A stretch of DNA of 64,000 bases from Entamoeba invadens IP1. Its lineage: Eukaryota > Evosea > Mastigamoebida > Endamoebidae. Where the stretch lies: assembly GCF_000330505.1 (NCBI RefSeq), contig NW_004443623.1:315954-379953 (forward strand), given 5' to 3'. Shown in pieces: positions 22,742 through 33,613 of this stretch. Positions within the stretch are counted from its first letter, which is position 1; every line of letters begins with the position of its first letter. Made by a program: the position numbers and the translations under genes. The notes under the pieces are model-generated. The model did not search any database, was not told the DNA's origin, and saw only the letters and a program-made list of their open reading frames with translations.

Positions 22742-23959
22742 ATGACAGAGATACGCCCACTGAATGGCTACGACTATCCACTGTCATTTGTTTGCATTTC
22801 TTTGAGTGACACTTTCGACAAATTTGACTTTGAACTTTTTAAAAAAGAAGTTATTAAAGAAATTGTCAAATACAGCCCATTTCACCTTGATATAAGAATG
22901 AAAGATGGACATCCATTTTGGTACAAATTTGATGATAACTGGCTTTTTGAAAATAGCGATATTTTTGTGGTAAAAATTCCGTTCAAAGAAACTGGAGAAG
23001 TAGAACCTGCGAAGTATGATTTACACAAAGAAGGGACTCCACTCTTCTGCATTGAATATTCAGAAAATGATGTTGTAAGTCGTGTAAAGTTATATGCAAA
23101 CCACGCGATATGTGACGGGCGCACAATTGCCAATTTATATCAAATCATTAAAAATGCAATTCCAAATGAATTTCACATGGACTTCAATGATGAAGAACTT
23201 TATGATTATGACTACCGAACGCTCTACAAAATTGAAGATAAATTGTTGGAAACAAATCCGAAGTGTTGGGATATTCCAAAAGTTGCAGCGGTACCCCCAA
23301 TAACAGATAAGTGCGAATACATTAATATGTACAACTCTTTTGATTGTCAGAAAGTGATTTCATTTTGCAAAAAGAACAAAATTGGAGTTCAGGCTCTTTT
23401 AATGGCTTCACAAGAAAGAGCAACAAGACGTTTCATGAAGTTTGACAACTCGGAAGAAATCTCAGTGTATTGTCCAAGTGACACTCGGATTTCAAAATAT
23501 GCAGACGATAAATTAAAGCATCGAAATTTTTACTGTGCTGCAGGTGCTAATTTTCCATCTATTGTGGGCAAGGAAAATCTTATGGAAGACATAAAAGAGT
23601 GCAATTATAAGATACGAGAAGCAATGAAAACGACGGATTGTTGTGTGCAAGTATTAATGTCGTTTAAACAAATTGATGAGAAAACATTGGTGTTCACTCC
23701 AATCAAAAACGCGCCAGATTTGTCGAAAATGAGAATTATAACATGCTCAAATATTGGACTATATGACCATATGAATGACCCATATTTGGGTGTGTTGTGT
23801 CCATGTGATGTTAACTCATTCTCAGTTGTGTTGTACTCGTGGCATTCAAAGAATCATTTCCATACCCTCTTTTTCTTCCCAGAAAAACTCAACAAAGATT
23901 TTGTTACGGAAATGAAACACGAGTTGGAAAATGTTATGAAGTTTGTGTGTGAAAACTAA
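22742..23959 (+). CDS. HxxxDG acyltransferase-like protein (condensation/BAHD superfamily)
   Basis: A 405-residue protein with no signal peptide and no membrane span. Residues 121-126 read HAICDG, the HxxxDG catalytic motif of the chloramphenicol-acetyltransferase fold (BAHD acyltransferases, alcohol acetyltransferases, NRPS condensation domains). The motif sits about 120 residues in, as expected, and is preceded by a hydrophobic strand (VKLYAN). Length also fits a two-lobed single-domain enzyme. The usual second motif (DFGWG of BAHD) is not visible, so substrate and subclass are unknown; transfer of an acyl group from CoA to an alcohol or amine is the family role. The gene stands alone between two inverted MITE copies. 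Confidence 0.72.
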   Translation: MTEIRPLNGYDYPLSFVCISLSDTFDKFDFELFKKEVIKEIVKYSPFHLDIRMKDGHPFWYKFDDNWLFENSDIFVVKIPFKETGEVEPAKYDLHKEGTPLFCIEYSENDVVSRVKLYANHAICDGRTIANLYQIIKNAIPNEFHMDFNDEELYDYDYRTLYKIEDKLLETNPKCWDIPKVAAVPPITDKCEYINMYNSFDCQKVISFCKKNKIGVQALLMASQERATRRFMKFDNSEEISVYCPSDTRISKYADDKLKHRNFYCAAGANFPSIVGKENLMEDIKECNYKIREAMKTTDCCVQVLMSFKQIDEKTLVFTPIKNAPDLSKMRIITCSNIGLYDHMNDPYLGVLCPCDVNSFSVVLYSWHSKNHFHTLFFFPEKLNKDFVTEMKHELENVMKFVCEN

Positions 23960-24003
23960 AACTTCTAATTTAAACATTAATCGTTTATTATTGGTTTAAA
24001 TTA

Positions 24004-24109
24004 TGGTTAGACAAAAGAACCATTGAATCAGTTGTTAATTATTATTTTTTAATAAATAATGGCTTTCATTATTAAAATTTTAATTATCATTTAAATTTTT
24101 GTCTAACCA
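24004..24109 (+). mobile_element. 106-bp MITE, copy 2
   Basis: Ends TGGTTAGACAAAAG and TTTTTGTCTAACCA. It matches the reverse complement of copy 1 at 21739-21823. No target duplication survives on the right side. Confidence 0.72.
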
Positions 24110-24141
24110 CGACAAAATTCTACTTTGATTTTATTTTTTAT

Positions 24142-24176
24142 AACTAAAACTAACTCAAATGGAGTTAGTTTTAGTT
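24142..24176. other. Perfect 15-bp stem hairpin followed by a T run
   Basis: AACTAAAACTAACTC, a 5-base loop, then GAGTTAGTTTTAGTT, followed by a T tract. It lies about 180 bp downstream of the acyltransferase stop codon. The shape resembles an intrinsic terminator, but in a eukaryote the role is unknown (3' end structure or remnant of a mobile element). Confidence 0.7.
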
Positions 24177-24575
24177 TTTTTTTAAAGTCTTGAATTATTA
24201 TCTAAAATGAGATTGGTGTTTTTATGTGTTATAAAAAAAAACACTTTATTTATAATTTATTATTTAACAAAGTTAATAGTTTGTTTATAATAATTATTTA
24301 TACATTATAATAAAAAGATAAAAATTAGTTTTTATTTTTTGAAAATAAAAAAAAATATTGTTATAAGTAACTATTGATAATATAATATTAATTATAATTT
24401 TTTTGAAACGAATTTAAAACAATTTTTTTTTATTGTTATAAAAACTTTGAAAGAAAAAGTGAGGTGAAAAAAAACAATATTTTATTTATTAAAATAATTA
24501 AAAATCAAAACATTGAAAAAATTACAAATTTTTGATAAATTTTGAATTGGTAAAACTGAAATAATAAAAAAATTG

Positions 24576-27500
24576 ATGGTGAATGATAAACTCCGATTTT
24601 TGTCGATTTTAATAAGTTTACTATGTATAGCGTTTTCAAAGAAATTGGATTGTTATGAATTAGACAACAAAGGGTGTGCTGTTTTTAACAGAAAGAGTAA
24701 TTGTATGTACGTGGAAATAGGAAATACAAATTGTGTTGGTTTCTATGGTTTTAGTGAATCAAAAGTCATTGAAATTCTGTTTACAATTCAAGAAAAAGTA
24801 GAAATCAATTCTTTTGCTTTTATTAATTCGACTTTTTTAAGAAAAGTTTCGACGAAATTTGGATTTTCTAAAATTGGGATTTCCGCATTTGAAAATACTC
24901 GTATCGAATTATTTAATTTGTCTGGAATTGTTTCTATTCCACAACGAGCATTTTATGGAGTTCACCCTACCTCTTTTGTTGGGACAGAACATATAATTAC
25001 TATTGGAGCAAAAGCGTTTTATAACTGCCAATTAACTTCCTTTACGTTTGCGCAGGAAATGGAAATGTTGGAAGATGAAGCTTTTGCGTTGAATAATTTC
25101 ACTTTTTTAAAACTTCCAAAGAAAATTAGAGTGTTGTCCTCTAAAGTTTTTTCAACAAATTTAATGCTTAAAATAGTTGACATGAACAAACTTCAAATTG
25201 ACACAAATGATTTTTTTGAAAATTGTAATGATATCATTTTTATGAACAAAATGGAATTAAAAGGCAATGTGAAAACTGAAACATGTCCAAGTGAAAAACA
25301 TTTTACTGTTAATGGCGAGTGTAGAAAATGCAAGTCAGGGTGTTTAAAATGTTTGGATGAAAACACATGCGAAGAATGCATATCGGGGTATTTTTTAAAG
25401 ACGGAGGAATCGCCAAGTAGTGATATGAATATAAGTTATTGCGCCGATTGTGTTATTCGCGCATGTTTAACTTGTAATGCAACGAGTTGTTTGACGTGTC
25501 CGCATGGAAAGGTTTTAACCTCTACCGGGCTTTGCATTGTGTGTAATGAAGCCATAAATAATTATGAATGTAGTGAATGTCACAACATCGAAGTTTCACC
25601 CAATAATTTTACTGTAGAATGTGACGCATGTAATGAAGGCTACTTTTTAAATTCAACAAAACAGTGTGTCACATGTCCGACGTGTGGAGATTTGGGGTGT
25701 TTTAATGTGACGACACCAAAATGTTACGACTGTGAAAAATCAAATGTTTTAAATGATGGGAAATGTGAAGTGACAGAAACATGTACAAATATTGGTGATG
25801 ATAGTAGATGTATGAATTGCATTGAAAATTATGTTTTGGTAGGGTTTAAATGTGTTAAAAATGTAACGAAAGGGGTTGATACTATTTTATATAAAAATGT
25901 ATACGTCTCAAAAAGCGATGCACATTGTTTAACAGTCTCTCAGTATTCATGTATAATGTGTGAAGAAAATTATTATATGAACGATTCTATTTGTTTAAAG
26001 TGTGAAGACATCTTCGATAACTGTGTTGAGTGCCAAATTTTAACAACAACAGCAACAAAAAAGTCTGTTTGCACGGTGTGTGTTCCTTCATATTTTCCAG
26101 AAGTCACGTGTAAAAGATGTTCAACGATTGGTGGATGTTTAAACTGTGCTAATTATGCTAATGATAATTCAACATTTATCAGAAAATGCATTAAATGTGA
26201 TTCGTATTATGAATTAATCAACGGAGAGTGTGTATTTTTAGAACATTGTATTAACGCAAAGGATGGGAGATGCACGCTATGTGAAGATAATTTTCTTTTG
26301 TATGAAGGAAAGTGTTTAATTTTGAATGAAGTTGTTACTGGGTGTACTTCTTCAACAGGGGATGTGTGCACTTCATGTGGTGATGGGTTTTATTTTGATT
26401 CCAATAACAATTGTAGGAAATGTGCAATTGAGAATTGTCATACATGTGCATCTGATGGTACATGTTTGGAGTGTTTATTTAATATGTCACTCATAACCAC
26501 CCCTCCTTATTGTGTGAATTGTGAAACTATGGATGGATGTCATCTTTGTAGTAATACAATAAATTCAACGTGTTTGCAATGTACAAATTCATATTTTACA
26601 AAAGAAGAAATGTGTTATTCGTGTAATGAATTGAATATGTGCGAAGAGTGTACTTCGAAGTCTGCAATATGTTTAAAATGCAAAAAAGGATATTTCCCGG
26701 ATCCATATACAAGTTATGGATCAAGCAATTCAAATTGTAAACCATGTTCTCTTATTTCGGATTGTATTGAGTGCTCACCAGTTGATACTGTATGTACCAA
26801 GTGTTCAAGTAATTACTTTAATGATAAAGGGTTGTGTAGTAAATGTATCGAATATTTTTATAATTCCATTGAATGTAATGCCACATCTGCTTTAACGTGT
26901 TTACCTGGCTTTTATTTAATGAATGGATTTTGTCTACCATGTGATTCTTTATATGGGTGCCTTTCGTGTGAAAATGAAACGAAATGCACGAAATGTATAT
27001 CAACACTTTCTTTGTTCAATAACACAGTGAGTGGTAATATCGAATGTTCTAAAGACTGTGGAATTCGAAGTTGTATTTCGTGTGATTTTGATGGGAAGTG
27101 CAATAAATGTGACATACCTTACACTTTGAATGTAACAACAAACGCATGTGTATATTGTTGGGAAGCTCAAAAGAATTGTGGAAGATGTAAACAAGACGAG
27201 AACAAATGCGAAATCTGTGAATCAAACGAATTTTATCTTAATGCAAATGGAAATTGTATTTCATGTGGATTGAACATTAGCAATTGTGTTGTGTGTTCTT
27301 CAGAATTGGGTTGTGAAAGTTGTGAAGATGGATATGAACTCACAGCTGACAAGAAATGTAGTTTAAAAACAAAACAACAGAATGATGAAAAATGGAATAA
27401 AATAATTTGGAAAAAAACCAACTGGAAAGGAGAAAGCCTTCAATGCACTGCAAAACAAATTGAAGTTGATGGGAGGTGTCAAGAAATAGGATTGAACAAG

Positions 27501-30500
27501 TACAAAACTAGTAACACGACAGCTGATTTATGTAGTAATAAATTGTATGGATGTTATTCATGTGAATATACATCGGAAGCGGCATTGAAACAGTTTGATA
27601 CAATAGCACTTCAGTGCACTTTTTGTGAAGTTGGAAAAGCATTTGAATCATTTTCCATCCGTAAATGTGTTGAAACTTCAAATGTTATTGATACCACGGG
27701 CATTAAAATAGCATGCAAAGAAGGATGTTCTTCATGCACAACAACATCAAATTGTTTCTATACTGATTATTTTAACTCCACTGCACGAGATGAATATTTG
27801 TATGAGTACATTAACGATAAATATTGTTTGTATCATCAATTAGGAATTGGTTGTATCCAATGCTACAACTCGATAACATCAACTGGAATTTGCGAAGATT
27901 TTGAAAGGAATTTCACATGTTCTATAATATTGGAAAAGAATGGCCAACGCACATGTGTGCCTTATAATGAGATTTTACCAATTCAAAATACTATTGAAAG
28001 TGTAGAAATTAAAAATTCAATACAATTTGAAGCAATGAAAAATGATGACACGAATTGTAAAGAATTTGCATTTGGAAGATGTATGAATTGTTCTATGGGA
28101 TATTATTTGAACAATGAATCTCCCCCAAGTTGCGTTTCTTGTATGGAAAATTGTTATTCTTGTACAACATCGAGTCGGTGTGAAATATGCAAAATTGGGT
28201 TCAAACTTGTTGATGAAACAACGTGTACAAAAATAGAGAATTGTTTAATTCCTTCGTTTGAGGGGTGTTCGACATGCAATGAAAAATATTATTTAAAAAA
28301 TGGGGAATGCATTACATATGACGGATCAAATTGTGAAAGTTATGTTGTTGAAGGTGCAAGTGGAATTAAATGCATAAAATGTGTAACCAATTACATTTTA
28401 ATAGCAGGAAGTTGTTATGAAAAGTTGTTGAAAAAATGTGATGTCATTGACTCAATTTCATCGCAATGTATTAAATGTCAGGAAAATTACACATTAGACG
28501 CATCAAAAAATTGCATTCAAATTACAACGGATTTTTGTTCTTATTCGTCGAAGTATGAATGCCTCAAATGTAATTTGGAATTATCGCTTGTGAAAGTTTC
28601 TGGAAAGTCGGTTTGCTTAAAGGAAGTTCAGAATGAGTTTTGTATTGAAAATAGTGAGACGGGATGTTTAAAATGCAAGGAAGGATATTACATTTCTGGT
28701 AAAGATTGCCGCCAATGTAACAAAAAGTGTTCAACATGTTTGAATAACGCGGAGAATTGTATCACTTGTAATTTTGGGTATTATTACGATTTGATGAATA
28801 AAGACTGTAAATATGTTGGAGATATATCTCAAAGATGCAAAATATTTCTCCCTGATGGATTGAGATGTGCTGTTTGTCAAATGGGGTATGTATTAAACAC
28901 GTATGATTGTGTCAAATGCAGTGAAAAGTGTGAGAATTGTGTAGGCAGTCCAGATGGGTGTGTTAATTGTAATACAAATGGAGGGTTCTATGAAGACGTT
29001 GAATATTCAACAACAGAGAACAAAAGCTGTTTGTCGACTTTAACTTTATTTAATTGCAAAAGAAGTGGACAATATGGATGTATGGAATGTGAAAATGGGT
29101 ATTATTTGAATGAATATAACAAATGTCTAAAATGTCCAGTTGGATGTGAAGAATGCGAAAGCAAGATGTGTACGTCATGTGTTGATCAATATGTGTTAAA
29201 TGTTGTATCTAACCGTTGTGTTGTATGGACTTCAGTTTCCAATTGTAATGCCTATGACTCAAAAACAAAAAAATGTTCGAGGTGTAAAGGAAATTACAAT
29301 CCGAGTGTATCAGGTGATGAATGTATTTACAACACTAATATATTGGCCATTGTACTTCCAATTGTATTTGGATTTTTGATAATAATACTGCTTATAATTG
29401 TTATCGCATTGTTGTTATTCTACAAACACTTCAAAACCGAACAGAAAGTTTGGAAAGAACTTGTTAGTGAATTTTACATCAAAGACCTTCGAATAAAGGG
29501 TGTCAAATTTAATGAATTGGGTGATGCAAAGAATCACATATTGTCTTCTGCTAAAATAATCAAATTCACAAATGAAATACCAGTCTGTGAAGATTCTGAG
29601 TTTGATTTCTATTTGGCCAATGATACATACTCAATGCTAAAAATTCAATTTACAACAAAAACGCAAGATGAAAAGTTTTTGGTTGATGTATTTCCTGCTA
29701 CTGTTGTAACACTACGTAAGGGACGTGCAGTAAAGTACACTGTTTCGATATATCCCCTCTGTACAACTGATTATACATTTGACATTATATGCACAGCACT
29801 TGACTTGAAAAAGGGATGTGCTCGAGTGTTCAATATTCCTTGTGAATTTTCGTCAGAAAGATCAACAGCACTCGACCCAGACGAGTTAATAAAAGACGCG
29901 AAAATGGGAGAGGGATCATTTGGTATAGTGTATTTGGGAAGGTATAGAGGAGAGAAAGTTGCTATAAAAGAGATGAAAGAAGCAGTAATAAACAAAATTG
30001 ATAATACAAAGAAAACGCTGTCTAAAAACATTACCATTAAAATAAACACAAATGAAGCGAATGTTTCATATTCACAAGATAAAAAAGAAAGTTTAATGGA
30101 AACAACAAATCTGTCGGGAAGAAGGCCATCACTCTCACCACGTGGAAATACACAACGACGTCCATCTTTCAATAACAAAACAAAAACTGATCGAAATGAA
30201 ACCAAAAATTATAGCAAAAATGAACAAGGGGAAGATACTAAAATGTTATTTGCTAATAAAAAGATGGACGCATTTGCAAAGGAAGTTGCCATGCTCGATA
30301 AATTTAGAAGTGAATATATTGTTCACTTTTATGGAGCTGTGTTTGTACCAAACCGAATATGTATTGTCACTGAATTTGCTCAATATGGATCTTTAAGTGA
30401 CTTGATAAAAGTTAAAAAGGGTGAAGACATCGAGATGAAAATGCGAATCAAACTAATGTTAGATACGGCAAGAGGAATTTTGTATTTACATAACAATGGA

Positions 30501-30944
30501 GTTTTACATCGAGATATTAAACCAGATAACACACTTGTTGTGTCCCTCAGTTTTAATGACAAAGTGAATGCCAAATTGACTGATTTTGGCACATCGAGAA
30601 ATATTAATAGCTTATGTAACACTCTGATGTACACCAAGTCAATTGGAACACCAAAGTATATGGCGCCTGAAATTACAAATGTCGAAAAATATACTTTGGC
30701 GGCTGATGTGTACTCGTTAGCAGTGACTATGTTGGAATGTTTTTCATGGACAGACCCATTCGATGAAAAAATGTTTTTATACAGTTGGGATATCACCAAT
30801 TTAATATCAAAAGGTCAACGACCAAAAATCAACATTGAAAATGGAGAAATTAAAAAACTTATCGAAGACTGCTGGAAACAACAGCCAAATGAAAGAATTT
30901 TAATGAATGAAGTGGTACAAAGGCTTCAAATATTATTTGGATAA
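24576..30944 (+). CDS. Transmembrane receptor-like protein kinase (TMK) with LRR and CxxC-rich ectodomain
   Basis: An uninterrupted 2122-residue frame from the ATG at 24576. Residues 1-25 form a signal peptide (LRFLSILISLLCIAFS). Residues about 55-210 are BspA/LRR_5-type repeats (AFxNxxL..., KAFYNCQLTSFTF). Residues about 215-1585 are CxxC modules. One membrane span lies at about 1588-1617, followed by a beta-rich juxtamembrane domain. The kinase begins near 1775 with GEGSFG and VAIKEMKE, then an 85-residue Ser/Lys/Asn insert, helix C (FAKEVAML), HRDIKPDN near 1977, DFG near 2003 and YMAPE near 2029. All catalytic residues are present, so activity is expected. It belongs to the large Entamoeba TMK family, which senses surface ligands; subfamily and substrate cannot be assigned. 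Its paralogue upstream is a pseudogene. Confidence 0.93.
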   Translation: MVNDKLRFLSILISLLCIAFSKKLDCYELDNKGCAVFNRKSNCMYVEIGNTNCVGFYGFSESKVIEILFTIQEKVEINSFAFINSTFLRKVSTKFGFSKIGISAFENTRIELFNLSGIVSIPQRAFYGVHPTSFVGTEHIITIGAKAFYNCQLTSFTFAQEMEMLEDEAFALNNFTFLKLPKKIRVLSSKVFSTNLMLKIVDMNKLQIDTNDFFENCNDIIFMNKMELKGNVKTETCPSEKHFTVNGECRKCKSGCLKCLDENTCEECISGYFLKTEESPSSDMNISYCADCVIRACLTCNATSCLTCPHGKVLTSTGLCIVCNEAINNYECSECHNIEVSPNNFTVECDACNEGYFLNSTKQCVTCPTCGDLGCFNVTTPKCYDCEKSNVLNDGKCEVTETCTNIGDDSRCMNCIENYVLVGFKCVKNVTKGVDTILYKNVYVSKSDAHCLTVSQYSCIMCEENYYMNDSICLKCEDIFDNCVECQILTTTATKKSVCTVCVPSYFPEVTCKRCSTIGGCLNCANYANDNSTFIRKCIKCDSYYELINGECVFLEHCINAKDGRCTLCEDNFLLYEGKCLILNEVVTGCTSSTGDVCTSCGDGFYFDSNNNCRKCAIENCHTCASDGTCLECLFNMSLITTPPYCVNCETMDGCHLCSNTINSTCLQCTNSYFTKEEMCYSCNELNMCEECTSKSAICLKCKKGYFPDPYTSYGSSNSNCKPCSLISDCIECSPVDTVCTKCSSNYFNDKGLCSKCIEYFYNSIECNATSALTCLPGFYLMNGFCLPCDSLYGCLSCENETKCTKCISTLSLFNNTVSGNIECSKDCGIRSCISCDFDGKCNKCDIPYTLNVTTNACVYCWEAQKNCGRCKQDENKCEICESNEFYLNANGNCISCGLNISNCVVCSSELGCESCEDGYELTADKKCSLKTKQQNDEKWNKIIWKKTNWKGESLQCTAKQIEVDGRCQEIGLNKYKTSNTTADLCSNKLYGCYSCEYTSEAALKQFDTIALQCTFCEVGKAFESFSIRKCVETSNVIDTTGIKIACKEGCSSCTTTSNCFYTDYFNSTARDEYLYEYINDKYCLYHQLGIGCIQCYNSITSTGICEDFERNFTCSIILEKNGQRTCVPYNEILPIQNTIESVEIKNSIQFEAMKNDDTNCKEFAFGRCMNCSMGYYLNNESPPSCVSCMENCYSCTTSSRCEICKIGFKLVDETTCTKIENCLIPSFEGCSTCNEKYYLKNGECITYDGSNCESYVVEGASGIKCIKCVTNYILIAGSCYEKLLKKCDVIDSISSQCIKCQENYTLDASKNCIQITTDFCSYSSKYECLKCNLELSLVKVSGKSVCLKEVQNEFCIENSETGCLKCKEGYYISGKDCRQCNKKCSTCLNNAENCITCNFGYYYDLMNKDCKYVGDISQRCKIFLPDGLRCAVCQMGYVLNTYDCVKCSEKCENCVGSPDGCVNCNTNGGFYEDVEYSTTENKSCLSTLTLFNCKRSGQYGCMECENGYYLNEYNKCLKCPVGCEECESKMCTSCVDQYVLNVVSNRCVVWTSVSNCNAYDSKTKKCSRCKGNYNPSVSGDECIYNTNILAIVLPIVFGFLIIILLIIVIALLLFYKHFKTEQKVWKELVSEFYIKDLRIKGVKFNELGDAKNHILSSAKIIKFTNEIPVCEDSEFDFYLANDTYSMLKIQFTTKTQDEKFLVDVFPATVVTLRKGRAVKYTVSIYPLCTTDYTFDIICTALDLKKGCARVFNIPCEFSSERSTALDPDELIKDAKMGEGSFGIVYLGRYRGEKVAIKEMKEAVINKIDNTKKTLSKNITIKINTNEANVSYSQDKKESLMETTNLSGRRPSLSPRGNTQRRPSFNNKTKTDRNETKNYSKNEQGEDTKMLFANKKMDAFAKEVAMLDKFRSEYIVHFYGAVFVPNRICIVTEFAQYGSLSDLIKVKKGEDIEMKMRIKLMLDTARGILYLHNNGVLHRDIKPDNTLVVSLSFNDKVNAKLTDFGTSRNINSLCNTLMYTKSIGTPKYMAPEITNVEKYTLAADVYSLAVTMLECFSWTDPFDEKMFLYSWDITNLISKGQRPKINIENGEIKKLIEDCWKQQPNERILMNEVVQRLQILFG

Positions 30945-31022
30945 TACATTTTATTTGATTATTTTAACATTTCTGTTTATTTTAATTAATGTTCTTATTA
31001 ATATAACATGTTACTTATAAAA

Positions 31023-33613
31023 TCAATCAACTGTTATGACATCTTCATGTTTCTTGACTATCATTTTGTCACAACTTTTCTGTCTTACAAAAGTCGAAGC
31101 AAACACATGAACAATTACATTTTTGCACTTCTCAAAAATTAACTCATTTTTGTTTGAACAAAGAGACACAACTGTTGCATCTTTGAGATTTCTAAAAATG
31201 CATTCCGTCTCAAAAAACACTGAAATTGTCTTTAAACACTTTTCTTTTTTAATTGTATCAATTTCGTTTTCATTCATTTCTGATGACCAAATTTTTTCTT
31301 CTAAAACAAAATTTTTCATTTTATCAAATTCCACTTTTTCAAAAATTAGTTCAGAGAAATTAGCTACCGAATTCACAAATTTGGCATATTCTACTTTGAC
31401 CTTCTCTGGACACCCAACGTTTTTATAAAATGTCACTTTGGAGTCGATCACCTCAATAGTCTCAGGTTGATTCATAATTCTCATATTTCTTAGTTCACTT
31501 TTTTCAATTTTTAAGTGTTTGATATCAATATTCACAGTTTTAATGTCGTGGTGATTGTTCCATGCCATATTTGTACACTTTGTAAATGTCACAACTTCAC
31601 TAATAAATTCCAAGAATTTCAATTCGATATTTTCAATACCAAAAAATTTGACCTGACTAAAGTACAATTTTCTCATTTTGCCAATATCTGTGATTTGTGT
31701 GTTGTCTTTAAAAATGTATTCATTTTTATCTTCTAATATACAACTTGAAGGAAGTTCGGGAAGACTTATGTTTTTTGATCCACGAATTTCAATCTTTTTT
31801 GTTGACATAAAATCGTTCACAAATCCCAAATTCTCACACCCAACAATTTCAAGTTTTTCAGTTGTGTTTTTAGCAAAAGAAATTATACTTGTTTTGCAAA
31901 AATAAAATTTCAGAATTTTTAGACCCTCAAAAGGAAGTAATAGTTTCAAGATCCCATCTTTTTCAAAATTCAAATGAAGAAGAGTAAGTGTTTCAACAGC
32001 AAAGAAGTCGAAGAGCAATTGAGTTTGCTTGTCAATGGTTAAGTCTTTGACTTCTAAAGTAAAAAGAGGAACAAATGTTGAATTGGAAATAAACAATTTG
32101 TCGACTTTGGTTTCGAAAAGATAATGGATTTTTATTGTGTTCACAAATTTGAGAGAGTCAAAAATTTGGTTTGTGAGGTTTATCTCTTCACAGTCTGTAA
32201 AGTCAAGAGAGCGGAAGGACGTCTTTGATTCCTTTTTGTTCTTTTCAATAAAATGAACAAAAACCAATTTGGTTTTCTTAAAATAGAACGTTTGCTTTTT
32301 ATTAGCAACAATTTCAAAGGTAATATTTTGACAATTTTTCACAGAAAAATTATCATCAGTCATTTGCGGAAGTACAAAAGAACTATTTTTACAATTTTTG
32401 ATTGAAAATACCTTTAAATTCATTAAATTTTGAATGTTAAGAGTATAATCGTCGGTATCTAAAATTTCAATTGTTTCCAATGACATAAGTGGGAACTTGT
32501 ACGTTTCATTCTGAATAAAAAATTCCATTTGACATTTGTTTAAAAGTAATTTAACTCCATTTTTTATCGTCAGATATTTAATTCCATTATTTATGGATTT
32601 AAATAGAATTTCGACATTTCTTTGAGTCTTTCGATCATGTTTATCAGCTTCTAACAATACTTTTTCAGGAAAAACTCTCCAATAGTTAAACTTTGGTTTC
32701 GAGTTGCTGAAAATACCATTTTGAGAGGTATTGATGTGTTACATCTGAAAGTCGAAAAATCATAAGAGTCGTAAAAGTCACAATTGAAAACAGTGGAAAG
32801 TGAGGCCGTTTTTTCTATTACTTCAGCAAGATCACCAAAACAAAATTGGCCCATTCTACTCTTCACATCTATAAGCGTTTTTCCAGGGAATATGGGTTTG
32901 ACGTATTTAATACAATTGAGAGGAATTTTCTCTGCAAATTGCGATGTTGAAAAATCAAAGAAAAATTTTGCGATTTTTTCGTCGACTTCCAAATTTCCAC
33001 GCCATTCGAAATGGATTTCAAACTTATATAGTTGTTTCATTTCAACTAAAAAATCTCCAAATGTTTTCATCGAACAATTTTCATCGAATATTGTGTCGTA
33101 AAGCACAAAAGTCACTTTTTCTGGGAAGAAAGCGGGAGATATTTTTTGTGATGAAAATAGTTTCATTAGTGAGTAGAAAGAACGAGGAGAAATTGATATT
33201 CTGCGCATGTTTTTAAAAAGAGAGATTATGTCCAGTGGATTTTTAGTGTTATGCTTTGTAAAGTGTGAAATTTGGGCACTTTCAACCTTGCTTAAAAAAT
33301 TGGGGTTTTTTGAAAATCCAACCAAAAAGCGCCAATTCACTTCACGTAAAAAAGTCGAGGTAAACTGTTTGCAAGATTTCTCGGTAAATTTGAATAAATT
33401 TGGTGGAGCAAAATTACCAAGATTTAATGTGTCAGGCGCAAATATTTTTTCATATTCCAATATGTCACACAAACTTGAAAAAAAGGGGTTTATGTGTATC
33501 GACAATACAATTTGTTGGCATTTTTTGTTAATACAAATGAATTTTTTGACGTCTCTCAAAGTTTCTAGATGAAGAAAAACATTCATTAAAAACACAGACT
33601 CTAGTTTTGTCAT
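31023..33613 (-). pseudogene. F-box-like N-terminus plus leucine-rich protein, split by one frameshift
   Basis: Two minus-strand frames overlap: 33613-32651 (320 residues, ATG at 33611-33613) and 32657-31023 (544 residues, which has no ATG start of its own). The downstream frame is open well upstream of 32657 and reads sensibly there, so one indel near 32690-32730 has split a gene of about 860 residues. The N-terminal LESVFLMNVFLHLETLRDVKKFICINKKCQ resembles the F-box-like start of an abundant Entamoeba family. The remainder is made of irregular 20-25-residue repeats rich in Leu/Ile/Phe with N-x-x-F patterns. In such proteins the N-terminus would recruit Skp1 and the repeats bind a target (inference). 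No other lesion was seen, so a sequencing error is possible. Confidence 0.75.

Larger units (their letters stand above)
23960..24575. other. Intergenic region upstream of the intact TMK
   Basis: Holds MITE copy 2 and a strong hairpin (listed separately). The remaining 400 bases are AT-rich, and I see no clear TATA/GAAC/Inr set. Confidence 0.5.

Noticed and set aside
24142..24182. Rho-independent terminator
   Set aside because: The organism is a eukaryote; the hairpin is reported as structure only.
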